Of a stretch of DNA of 36,594 nucleotides, positions 25,887-32,185 are shown one piece after another. The first letter of the stretch is position 1, and every line of letters starts with the position of its first letter. The notes beneath the pieces are model-generated. The model was given only the letters and a program-made list of their open reading frames with translations, was not told the DNA's origin and did no database searches. Made by a program: the position numbers and the translations under genes. Location: positions 1 through 36,594 of the forward strand of contig NZ_JACBGN010000048.1 of assembly GCF_013401435.1 (NCBI RefSeq). The letters run 5' to 3'. Origin of the DNA: Streptomyces sp. BR123 (lineage in GTDB: Bacteria > Actinomycetota > Actinomycetes > Streptomycetales > Streptomycetaceae).

Positions 25887-25925
25887 CTCGTATCGAAGGA
25901 CGCATCCGGACATCAAACTTTCGAT
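25887..25925 (-). promoter_or_regulatory. promoter and inverted repeat ahead of the FtsX-type exporter
   Basis: On the minus strand, -35 TTGATG (25911-25916), an 18-bp spacer and -10 TACGAG (25887-25892) precede the permease. The inverted arms ATCGAA (25892-25897) and TTCGAT (25920-25925) bracket the promoter and could bind the divergent response regulator. On the plus strand a TTGACC (25925-25930) could serve the kinase gene, but no good -10 follows at normal spacing. Confidence 0.5.
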
Positions 25926-25965
25926 TGACCGGGGCCGCCCGGGACCCGCTTACGCTGGTCGGGCC

Positions 25966-27225
25966 ATGACTGCGTCGCCTCCCCGCCCCCTCACGCCCGT
26001 CTCCCGCGTCCTGCGGCTGTGCCTGCACGCCCTGCTGGCCGCCCTGCTCGTACTCGCCGCCGGGCGGGCCGTCGCCCACTCCGTTCCCGCCGCGGGCGCG
26101 GTGGTCGCCGTCTGCGCCGTGCTGGCCGCGGTGTACGGGGCCGGCGCCCGCTCCCCCGCCGTCCGCGGATCGACCGCGGCCGCCGGGCTGTGGCTCGCGG
26201 CGCTCGGCGCGGTGTGGGCGGGGCTGCTGGTGCTCTCCCCCGACGGGCTGTGGCTCGCGTTCCCGCTGTACTTCCTGGAGCTGCACCTGCTGCGGCTGCG
26301 CTGGGGCATCACTGCCGTCGCCGTCACCGCCTGCGCGGCCATCGCCTCGTTCCTCGGCCACAGCGGCACCGTGACCCCGGGCGCCTTCCTCGGGCCGCTG
26401 CTCGGCGCCGCCGTGGCCGTCGCGACCGTCCTCGGCTACCAGGCCTTGTACCGGGAGAGCGAACGCCGCCGGGAGCTGATCGAGGAGCTCATCGCCACCC
26501 GGGCCGAGCTGGCCGCCGCCGAGCGCGACGCCGGGACCCTGGCGGAGCGGGAGCGGCTGGCCCGGGAGATCCACGACACCCTGGCCCAGGGGCTGTCCTC
26601 CATCCAGCTGCTGCTGCGGGCCGCCGAGCGGGCCCTGCCCGAGCGGGACCCGCGGCTGGCCCCGGCCCTGGAGCACATCGGCCGGGCCCGGGAGGCCGCC
26701 CAGGACAACCTCGCCGAAGCGCGCCGGTTCGTCCGGGCGCTGACCCCTCCGGACCTGGAACACGGCTCACTCGCCGGCGCGCTGGAGCGGCTGTGCGCGT
26801 CGACGCCGCAGGCCCGCTTCTCGGTCAGCGGCACCCCGCGGGAGCTGCCCACCCCGTACGAGGTCGCCCTGCTGCGGATCGCGCAGTCGGCGCTGGCCAA
26901 TGTGGTGCGGCACGCGGCGGCCGGGCGCGCCGAGATCACCCTGACCTTCATGGACGCCTCGGTGACGCTGGACGTCGTGGACGACGGGGCCGGCTTCGAC
27001 CCGGCCAGCGCCCCCTCCGGCGAAGGCGGCTTCGGGCTGCCGGCGATGCGGGCGCGGGCCGAGACGCTGGGCGGGCTGTTCACCGTGGAGTCCGCGCCGG
27101 GCCAGGGCACCGCCGTGGCCGTCACCCTGCCACTGCCCGCGAACACCGCGGATGCCGCAACCCCTGCCACCCCCGCGGCCGCTGCGGACACCCCCGGTGC
27201 CGCGGAACACCTGGAGGCCTCCTGA
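25966..27225 (+). CDS. NarL-type sensor histidine kinase
   Basis: A 419-residue membrane kinase. Five to six hydrophobic helices cover about residues 15-160 with short loops, so the signal is probably sensed in the membrane. A coiled-coil-like linker (ESERRRELIEELIATRAELA) follows, then the HisKA_3 phospho-His motif in EIHDTLAQGLSSIQLLLR (His near residue 203), and an ATPase domain with N-box RIAQSALANVVRHA, DDGAGFD and GGFGLPAMRARA. The Ala/Thr-rich tail is not conserved. Its stop overlaps the response-regulator ATG by one base (TGATG). By synteny it resembles ChrS of heme-responsive systems, but the ligand is not visible in the sequence. Confidence 0.92.
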   Translation: MTASPPRPLTPVSRVLRLCLHALLAALLVLAAGRAVAHSVPAAGAVVAVCAVLAAVYGAGARSPAVRGSTAAAGLWLAALGAVWAGLLVLSPDGLWLAFPLYFLELHLLRLRWGITAVAVTACAAIASFLGHSGTVTPGAFLGPLLGAAVAVATVLGYQALYRESERRRELIEELIATRAELAAAERDAGTLAERERLAREIHDTLAQGLSSIQLLLRAAERALPERDPRLAPALEHIGRAREAAQDNLAEARRFVRALTPPDLEHGSLAGALERLCASTPQARFSVSGTPRELPTPYEVALLRIAQSALANVVRHAAAGRAEITLTFMDASVTLDVVDDGAGFDPASAPSGEGGFGLPAMRARAETLGGLFTVESAPGQGTAVAVTLPLPANTADAATPATPAAAADTPGAAEHLEAS

Positions 27226-27854
27226 TGACGATCCGACTGCTGCTGGCCGACGACCACCCGGTGGTCCGGGCCGGGCTGCGCGCGGTGCTGGACACCGAAC
27301 CGGACTTCACGGTGGTCGCGGAGGCGGCGACCGCCGAGCGGGCGGTGGAGCTGGCCGCCGGCGGGGAGGTGGACGTCGTCCTGATGGACCTCCAGTTCGG
27401 CGCGGGCATGCACGGCTCGGCGGCGACGGAGGAGATCACCGCCCGGACCGGGGCGCCCCGGGTGCTGGTGCTGACCACGTACGACACGGACGCGGACATC
27501 CTGGCTGCGGTCGAGGCCGGCGCCTCGGGCTACCTCCTCAAGGACGCCCCGCCGGAGGAGCTGGCCGCGGCCGTGCGCACCGCCGCGGCGGGCCAGTCGG
27601 CGCTGGCCCCGGCGGTGGCGCTGCGCCTGATGGATCGGATGCGGATGCCCGCGGAGGCGCTGACGAAGCGGGAGCTCGAGGTGCTCCAGCTGGTGGCCGA
27701 CGGCCTGTCGAACCAGCAGATCTCCAAGCGGCTCTTCCTCAGCCAGGCCACGGTCAAATCCCACTTGGTGCACGTCTACGCCAAGCTCGGCGTGGACTCC
27801 CGTACCGCGGCGGTGGCCGCGGCCACCACCCGCCGCCTCATCCGCACCCCGTAG
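27225..27854 (+). CDS. NarL/LuxR-family response regulator
   Basis: A 209-residue response regulator. The receiver has the acidic pocket ADDHP near residues 9-13, the phospho-acceptor Asp in VVLMDLQF near 53, Thr in LTTYD and Lys in LLKDA. The C-terminal LuxR-type helix-turn-helix reads LTKRELEVLQLVADGLSNQQISKRLFLSQATVKSHL. It is translationally coupled to the kinase and should be phosphorylated by it. The divergent FtsX-type exporter operon is the likeliest target. After the stop, 27855-28242 contains palindromes but no gene. Confidence 0.95.
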   Translation: MTIRLLLADDHPVVRAGLRAVLDTEPDFTVVAEAATAERAVELAAGGEVDVVLMDLQFGAGMHGSAATEEITARTGAPRVLVLTTYDTDADILAAVEAGASGYLLKDAPPEELAAAVRTAAAGQSALAPAVALRLMDRMRMPAEALTKRELEVLQLVADGLSNQQISKRLFLSQATVKSHLVHVYAKLGVDSRTAAVAAATTRRLIRTP

Positions 27855-27904
27855 GCCGCCGGGCCGCCAGCCGGGGCGGACCGCTCCGGCCACCAGCCGG
27901 TCGG

Positions 27905-27940
27905 GGCGCGTCGACGCGCCACCACGACCGGATCCGGTCG
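27905..27940. repeat. two adjacent 16-bp perfect palindromes
   Basis: GGCGCGTCGACGCGCC (27905-27920) and CGACCGGATCCGGTCG (27925-27940) are each fully self-complementary and separated by 4 bp, 50 bp after the response-regulator stop. They could form a double terminator hairpin or a protein-binding site. Confidence 0.7.
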
Positions 27941-28051
27941 CCGCATCGTTTCGTGCCTGTTGGTGGGTTCCCGTCAAACCTGCGGACCACCCTGAGCGGA
28001 ATGTTTATTCTCGCTTATCACTCTGTTCACACCGCGTAGCTGCAGCGGCGC

Positions 28052-28124
28052 CCCCGCATGCATTTTCCCTCTGGATATGTGCGGGGTAGTGACGCGGAGC
28101 AAGCGTGGAACTGTCTGCTCCGCG
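28052..28124. promoter_or_regulatory. two inverted repeats in the leader of the secreted-protein gene
   Basis: CCCCGCA (28052-28058) pairs with TGCGGGG (28080-28086) around a 21-nt AT-richer loop. CGCGGAGCA (28093-28101) pairs with TGCTCCGCG (28116-28124) around 14 nt. They lie 120-190 bp ahead of the small secreted-protein gene in an unusually AT-rich stretch (27990-28240). They may be operators or leader RNA hairpins. No consensus promoter could be fixed; TTGACC/TTGACG hexamers lie near 28166-28176. Confidence 0.45.
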
Positions 28125-28242
28125 AGCCGCTGAACGGTGATTTCACGTCACGCCTTTAAACCTTGTTGACCTTGACGGAGGCGGCGAAGCAGGCTGATCA
28201 AGCAAATCACCAACGCAACACGAATCGATGAGGGGCGGGGCC

Positions 28243-28542
28243 ATGAAGAACATGCGACGCATCGGTGCCATGGGTGCGGCGGCTGCGGTACTGAGCAGCC
28301 TGGCGGTTGTCGGCGGGGGTGCCACGTCGGCTCAGGCCGACACCCGGTGCGACTGGGGCTCGGTTTACATCAACGGCAACCCGGGCGCCGAGCCTGGTAG
28401 TTGGGCCTCCGGCCACGGCCACCGCACCGGTAACCACTACGTCGGCGCCTACGCCAACGGCCTGGTCGACTGGTACGCCGACAACAACGGCGGGGATGAT
28501 GGCGACACGGCGGACACGTACTACGGTACCCGCAAGTGCTGA
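28243..28542 (+). CDS. small secreted protein with Cys near both ends of the mature part, unknown function
   Basis: A 99-residue precursor. A Sec signal peptide (basic MKNMRR, hydrophobic Ala/Val/Gly core, likely cut after ATSAQA at residue 32) leaves about 67 residues beginning DTRC and ending TRKC. The only two mature Cys are the fourth and the last residues, so a disulfide would tie the two ends together. The core is rich in Gly, Asn, Asp, Trp and Tyr, with an acidic DNNGGDDGD segment that could bind calcium. I recognise no family and no modification enzymes nearby. The ATG at 28243 has GAGGGGCGGGG upstream; an in-frame ATG at 28228 lacks a site. A strong hairpin follows, and then a lipoprotein and ABC exporter genes on the same strand. 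Confidence 0.82.
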   Translation: MKNMRRIGAMGAAAAVLSSLAVVGGGATSAQADTRCDWGSVYINGNPGAEPGSWASGHGHRTGNHYVGAYANGLVDWYADNNGGDDGDTADTYYGTRKC

Positions 28543-28561
28543 TCCTGACTGTTGACTAACT

Positions 28562-28606
28562 CGTCACCCCCTGCGCAGAAGCAAATTACCTGCGCAGGGG
28601 GTGACG
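28562..28606 (+). terminator. 17-bp perfect hairpin after the secreted-protein gene
   Basis: CGTCACCCCCTGCGCAG (28562-28578) and its exact complement (28590-28606) enclose an 11-nt A-rich loop. It begins 19 bp after the stop codon and ends only 29 bp before the lipoprotein ATG. It should terminate or attenuate transcription, or stabilise the upstream mRNA; there is no U-tract. Confidence 0.85.
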
Positions 28607-28635
28607 GGTTCCCGCACAACCGAAGGCGAGCAAAT

Positions 28636-29175
28636 ATGCGTCGTGCCTCAAATCCCGTGCTGGTGACGGCGGCCCTCGGTCTGCTGACGCTGACCGGATG
28701 CGCCACCGTGGACGACAAACCGAACGGGTCGGCGGCTTCGGACGCCGGGCGCCCGTCAGGGCCCCCGGCCGGGGCCGATCCCTTCAAGGACCTGCCCCAG
28801 GGCACGCCGGTGGCTTTCAAGGACCTCAAGACCGGCATGTGTTCCAACCACCGGGACGACGTGCAGGCCGACCAGTCCATCGGGGTCGTCGACTGCACAA
28901 CGCCCCACTTCCTGGAGGTCGTCTCCCAAGTGACCCTGTCGGCCGAGGCGTCCGCCGCGTTCCCCGGTGACCGGGGGGTGATGGACCTGATGCGCACCGC
29001 GTGCGAGCCGACACTCGCTCCGATGATCGGCTCTCGGCGGGGCGAGCTCATCAGCGTGTACCTGGCCCCGATGAACCAGAAGTCCTGGGACGCGGGCAAC
29101 CGCCTCGGACAGTGCGCGATCGGCTACGCCGTTCCCAGGTCCGGCACGTTCGCCCAGGCAGGCGGTCAGGGATGA
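28636..29175 (+). CDS. lipoprotein with septum-formation-like domain
   Basis: A 179-residue lipoprotein: MRR start, hydrophobic helix and lipobox LTGC (Cys near residue 22). A Ser/Pro/Gly linker leads to a domain of about 120 residues matching the actinobacterial Septum_form pattern, with Cys-containing motifs GMCSNH, VVDCTTPHFLEVV, TACEP and GQCAIGYAV; these four Cys could form two disulfides. The domain is named for association with septation in actinobacteria, but its biochemical role is not known. AAGGCGAG precedes the ATG at 28636. Its TGA overlaps the ATG of the ABC ATPase, so it is part of the exporter operon and may be an extracellular partner of that transporter. Confidence 0.85.
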   Translation: MRRASNPVLVTAALGLLTLTGCATVDDKPNGSAASDAGRPSGPPAGADPFKDLPQGTPVAFKDLKTGMCSNHRDDVQADQSIGVVDCTTPHFLEVVSQVTLSAEASAAFPGDRGVMDLMRTACEPTLAPMIGSRRGELISVYLAPMNQKSWDAGNRLGQCAIGYAVPRSGTFAQAGGQG

Positions 29176-30215
29176 CCACGGGCGGTGCGCCGGAGATCCT
29201 GGTCCGCTTCGACCAGGTGCACAAGTCGTTCCGGACCGCGCGCGGGCGGCGACAGGTCGCTCTCGACGGTTTCTCCATGTCCATCCCGCGGGGAGCCGTC
29301 GTCGGGCTGCTCGGCCCGAACGGATCCGGCAAGACCACAGCGCTCAAGGCGCTCCTGGGACTGGTCCGCCCCGACCGGGGCACGATCACCGCGTTCGGCC
29401 ACGGGCTTCCGGCCGGCCAGCGTTTCGTCGCGCGCCGGATGGGAGCCCTCATCGAGGGCCCTGCCTTCACGGGCTCGCTCACGGGGGAGCACAACCTGCG
29501 GCTCCTCGGCGAACTGCACGGCGCGGACCGGAGCGAGGTCGCCGACGTCCTGAGCCTGGTCGGCCTGGACGGGGCCGCCAAGCGCTCGTACTCCGGCTAC
29601 TCGCTCGGCATGAAGCAGCGCCTCGGGGTCGCCGCCGCGCTGCTCTCCCGGCCCGACCTGCTGGTACTGGACGAGCCGATGAACGGCCTGGACCCGGAAG
29701 CCGTCCGCCACATGCGGGAACTGCTGAAGCAGCTGCGGGACGAGCGCGGCATGACCGTCGTCGTCTCCTCGCACATCCTCGCCGAAGTGGAACTCGTCAG
29801 CGACTGGGTGACGATCGTCCGCAACGGCCGGGTGATCTGCGACGCGAGCGTCCCCGAACTCCTCAGCCAGGGCACTTCGCGCCTGGTGGTGCGCGTCCAC
29901 GACGCGGTGACCGCCCAGTCCGTGCTGGCCGGCCACGGGTACACGGCCGTCCCCGCGACCGGACCCACCGGACCCGAGCTGCAGGTGGCGTCACCCGTAT
30001 CCGACCCGAAGCGCTCGGAAGACCCGGACGGCCCGGACACCGCCGACGGCTCCGAAGTGCTCAGGCTGCTCACCGACCGGGCCGTCTACCCCCGCGAGCT
30101 GCTGATCGAGTCGGCGTCCCTGGAGGACGTCTACGTCGCCGCCGTCCGCGCGGCGGACGCGGCGGACGCGGCGGACGCGGCCACCGCGCAGCAGGAGTTA
30201 CGCCATGGCAGCTGA
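29172..30215 (+). CDS. ABC-2 type exporter ATP-binding protein (NatA/BcrA class), TTA-containing
   Basis: A 347-residue ATPase. Walker A is GPNGSGKTT near residue 48, the Q-loop GALIEGPAFTGSLTG is near 92, the signature is YSLGMKQRLGVAAAL, Walker B is LLVLDEPMNGLDP and the switch is SSHILAE. The GALIEGPAFY-like Q-loop is typical of BcrA-type bacitracin/lantibiotic-resistance ATPases. The C-terminal 130 residues form a divergent extra domain ending in an AAD repeat coded by three 9-bp units (about 30151-30180). Leu343 is a TTA codon (30198-30200), five codons before the stop and inside the ribosome-site-to-ATG interval of the next gene. It overlaps its neighbours by 4 bp and 11 bp. Confidence 0.93.
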   Translation: MTTGGAPEILVRFDQVHKSFRTARGRRQVALDGFSMSIPRGAVVGLLGPNGSGKTTALKALLGLVRPDRGTITAFGHGLPAGQRFVARRMGALIEGPAFTGSLTGEHNLRLLGELHGADRSEVADVLSLVGLDGAAKRSYSGYSLGMKQRLGVAAALLSRPDLLVLDEPMNGLDPEAVRHMRELLKQLRDERGMTVVVSSHILAEVELVSDWVTIVRNGRVICDASVPELLSQGTSRLVVRVHDAVTAQSVLAGHGYTAVPATGPTGPELQVASPVSDPKRSEDPDGPDTADGSEVLRLLTDRAVYPRELLIESASLEDVYVAAVRAADAADAADAATAQQELRHGS

Positions 30216-31182
30216 CCGGGCCGTCACTGCGCCGCGGCACCGCACCGACGGCGGCGCGCTGCCCTGGCGCCGCCTCGTCCGGGCCGAGCTGCAGCGCCTG
30301 TGGGCCCCGCGCGCCATGCGCTTCGCGGCGATCGGGCTGCCGTTGGCGATCGCCGCCTTCGGGCTGTCCAAACTGCTGCTCCACAACCCCGATACGGCCG
30401 CTGCCTGGCGTACGGCCGACGAGCGGTACGCCCGCTTCCTCGCAGACGCCAAGACCTACGGGCTCCCGATCGGGCAGGGCGTCAGCGCGCGGAACTACTT
30501 CCACGACCCGCGCTACCTCATGGACACGCTGTCTTTCGGGGATCTGCGCACCGTCATCACCGCCCTGGCCGCCGCGGCCGTGGTCTTCGGCATGGTCGCC
30601 GGAGGATCCGACTGGTCCTCCCGGGTCATGCTCACCCTCGCGGCGGTCGAGCCGCGCCGATTCAGACTGTTCGCCACGCGGGCCCTGCTCGCCGCCGGCC
30701 TGTCGATGGCCACGACCGCCGCCGCCGGACTGCTGCTCGTCCCCCTGCTCCTGCTCGCCGCGCACACCCGGGGCAGCACGGCCGGTCTCGACGGCGGCTA
30801 CTGGGCGGTCCTCATCAGCCAGTACCTGCGGGGCGTGGTCCTCGTGGGACTGCTCTGCCTGCTCGGCTACAGCCTCGCCATGGTGACGCGCAAGGCGTCC
30901 GTCGCCCTCGCCGTAGGGTTCCTCTACCTCGCCGGTGCGGACCAGGTCTTCGGCGGCCGCGGGCCGCGCGGTGCCGAGTACGACATGAACGGGCTGGTCT
31001 TCGCCGTGCTCAACGAGAAACCCGTGATCCCCATGGCCGAGTCCGACTGCATCGCCGGTCCGGGGTGCGAGGCGGTGCACGTCGACCTCACGGCCGCGGA
31101 CGGGTTCGTCGGCGTACTGATCTATCTCGTACCGGTGCTGCTGGTGGCCCTGTGGCGCTTCACCCGAACGGACATCACCTGA
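30205..31182 (+). CDS. ABC-2 type permease, first of a sibling pair
   Basis: A 325-residue membrane protein with about six hydrophobic helices and an extracytoplasmic loop after helix 1 that contains NYFHDPRYLMDTL. Conserved blocks shared with the next gene are DTAAAWR, GGSDWSSRVMLTL, EPRRFRLFATRALL, FAVLNE and the terminal LWRFTRTD. A second loop near the end has two Cys (SDCIAGPGCEA), probably disulfide-bonded outside. GCAGGAG lies 8 nt before the ATG, within the end of the ATPase gene. It should pair with the following permease to form a heterodimeric channel driven by the ATPase. Confidence 0.88.
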   Translation: MAADRAVTAPRHRTDGGALPWRRLVRAELQRLWAPRAMRFAAIGLPLAIAAFGLSKLLLHNPDTAAAWRTADERYARFLADAKTYGLPIGQGVSARNYFHDPRYLMDTLSFGDLRTVITALAAAAVVFGMVAGGSDWSSRVMLTLAAVEPRRFRLFATRALLAAGLSMATTAAAGLLLVPLLLLAAHTRGSTAGLDGGYWAVLISQYLRGVVLVGLLCLLGYSLAMVTRKASVALAVGFLYLAGADQVFGGRGPRGAEYDMNGLVFAVLNEKPVIPMAESDCIAGPGCEAVHVDLTAADGFVGVLIYLVPVLLVALWRFTRTDIT

Positions 31183-32168
31183 TGACGACAGCAGTCGCAC
31201 GCCCGGCGGGACCAGCGGTCCCTCCTCCCGCGGACCGCTGCAGGCCGCTTCCCCTCCGCCGCCTCGTACGCTCCGAACTGCGCCGGATCCTGAGCCCCCG
31301 GCCGGTCCGCTGGGCCCTGTACGCGCTGCCGCTGCTGCTCCTCGTGTACGCGGCCGCCGCATATCTCGGCCACCACACGGACACGGCCGCGGCGTGGCGC
31401 GAGGCCGAGGCCGCGTCCCGGCAGTACGCCGCGGAGGCGGCACGGCGGCCGGGCTCCGTGGCTCAGTTGTCGGCGCAGTACTTCTACGACGATCCGCGCT
31501 ACCAGCTGACCAAGGCGACCTTCGTGGACCTGCGCGCCGTACTGTCCGGTGTCACGGTGGCCGGACTCGTCTTCGGAATCTTCAGCGGAGGCGCCGACTG
31601 GTCCTCCCGCGTCATCCTCAACCTCGTCGCCGCCGAGCCGCGCCGTGCCCGCCTGTTCGCCACCCGCGGTCTCCTCGTGGCCGCCGTCGCGGCGACGACC
31701 GCCCTGGCGGCAGCGGTGTTCCTGGTGCCACTGCTCTTGGTCACGGCCCATTTCCGGGGCACCACCGCCGCCGCCGACGCTCACTTCTGGACCGTACTGG
31801 CCGCCATCGTGCTCAGAGGGGCGCTCTTCGTCGGGCTGGTGGCCCTGCTCGGCTACGCCCTGGCCATGCTGACCCGCAGCCTGACGGTGGCGATCGGTAT
31901 TGCCCTGGCCTATCTCGTCGTCGCCGAACGCCTGGTCCAGGACTACGTTCCCTCGCTGACGGAGTCCCACTTCTCGGGCATCGCCTTCGCCGTCCTCAAC
32001 GAACGGCTGCTGATGCTGACCGACAAGACCGACTGCGTGGGCGAGATCGCCTGCGCCGCCATGCGCCAGGGCACGACCGCGACCCATGGCTTCGCCGCCC
32101 TGGCGGTCTACCTGCTGCCCGTCGCCGCGGCCGCCCTGTGGCGGTTCACCCGCACCGACGTCGGCTGA
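31182..32168 (+). CDS. ABC-2 type permease, second of a sibling pair
   Basis: A 328-residue paralogue of the preceding permease. The matching blocks occur in the same order: DTAAAWREAEA, QYFYDDPRYQLTK, GGADWSSRVILNL, EPRRARLFATRGLL, FAVLNERL and LWRFTRTD. The C-terminal loop again has two Cys (TDCVGEIACAA). It has about six membrane helices. Start and stop overlap by one base with the upstream gene (TGATG), so translation is coupled. The pair looks like an old tandem duplication that became a heterodimer. It ends 17 bp from the convergent MocR gene, so this is the last gene of the unit. Confidence 0.88.
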   Translation: MTTAVARPAGPAVPPPADRCRPLPLRRLVRSELRRILSPRPVRWALYALPLLLLVYAAAAYLGHHTDTAAAWREAEAASRQYAAEAARRPGSVAQLSAQYFYDDPRYQLTKATFVDLRAVLSGVTVAGLVFGIFSGGADWSSRVILNLVAAEPRRARLFATRGLLVAAVAATTALAAAVFLVPLLLVTAHFRGTTAAADAHFWTVLAAIVLRGALFVGLVALLGYALAMLTRSLTVAIGIALAYLVVAERLVQDYVPSLTESHFSGIAFAVLNERLLMLTDKTDCVGEIACAAMRQGTTATHGFAALAVYLLPVAAAALWRFTRTDVG

Positions 32169-32185
32169 GCCCCTCCGGCCCCCCG

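Noticed and set aside
28243..28542. Secreted protein read as a lanthipeptide or lasso precursor
   Set aside because: It has a Sec-type signal peptide with an AxA cleavage site, the mature part is long, and no dehydratase, cyclase or lasso enzymes are nearby.
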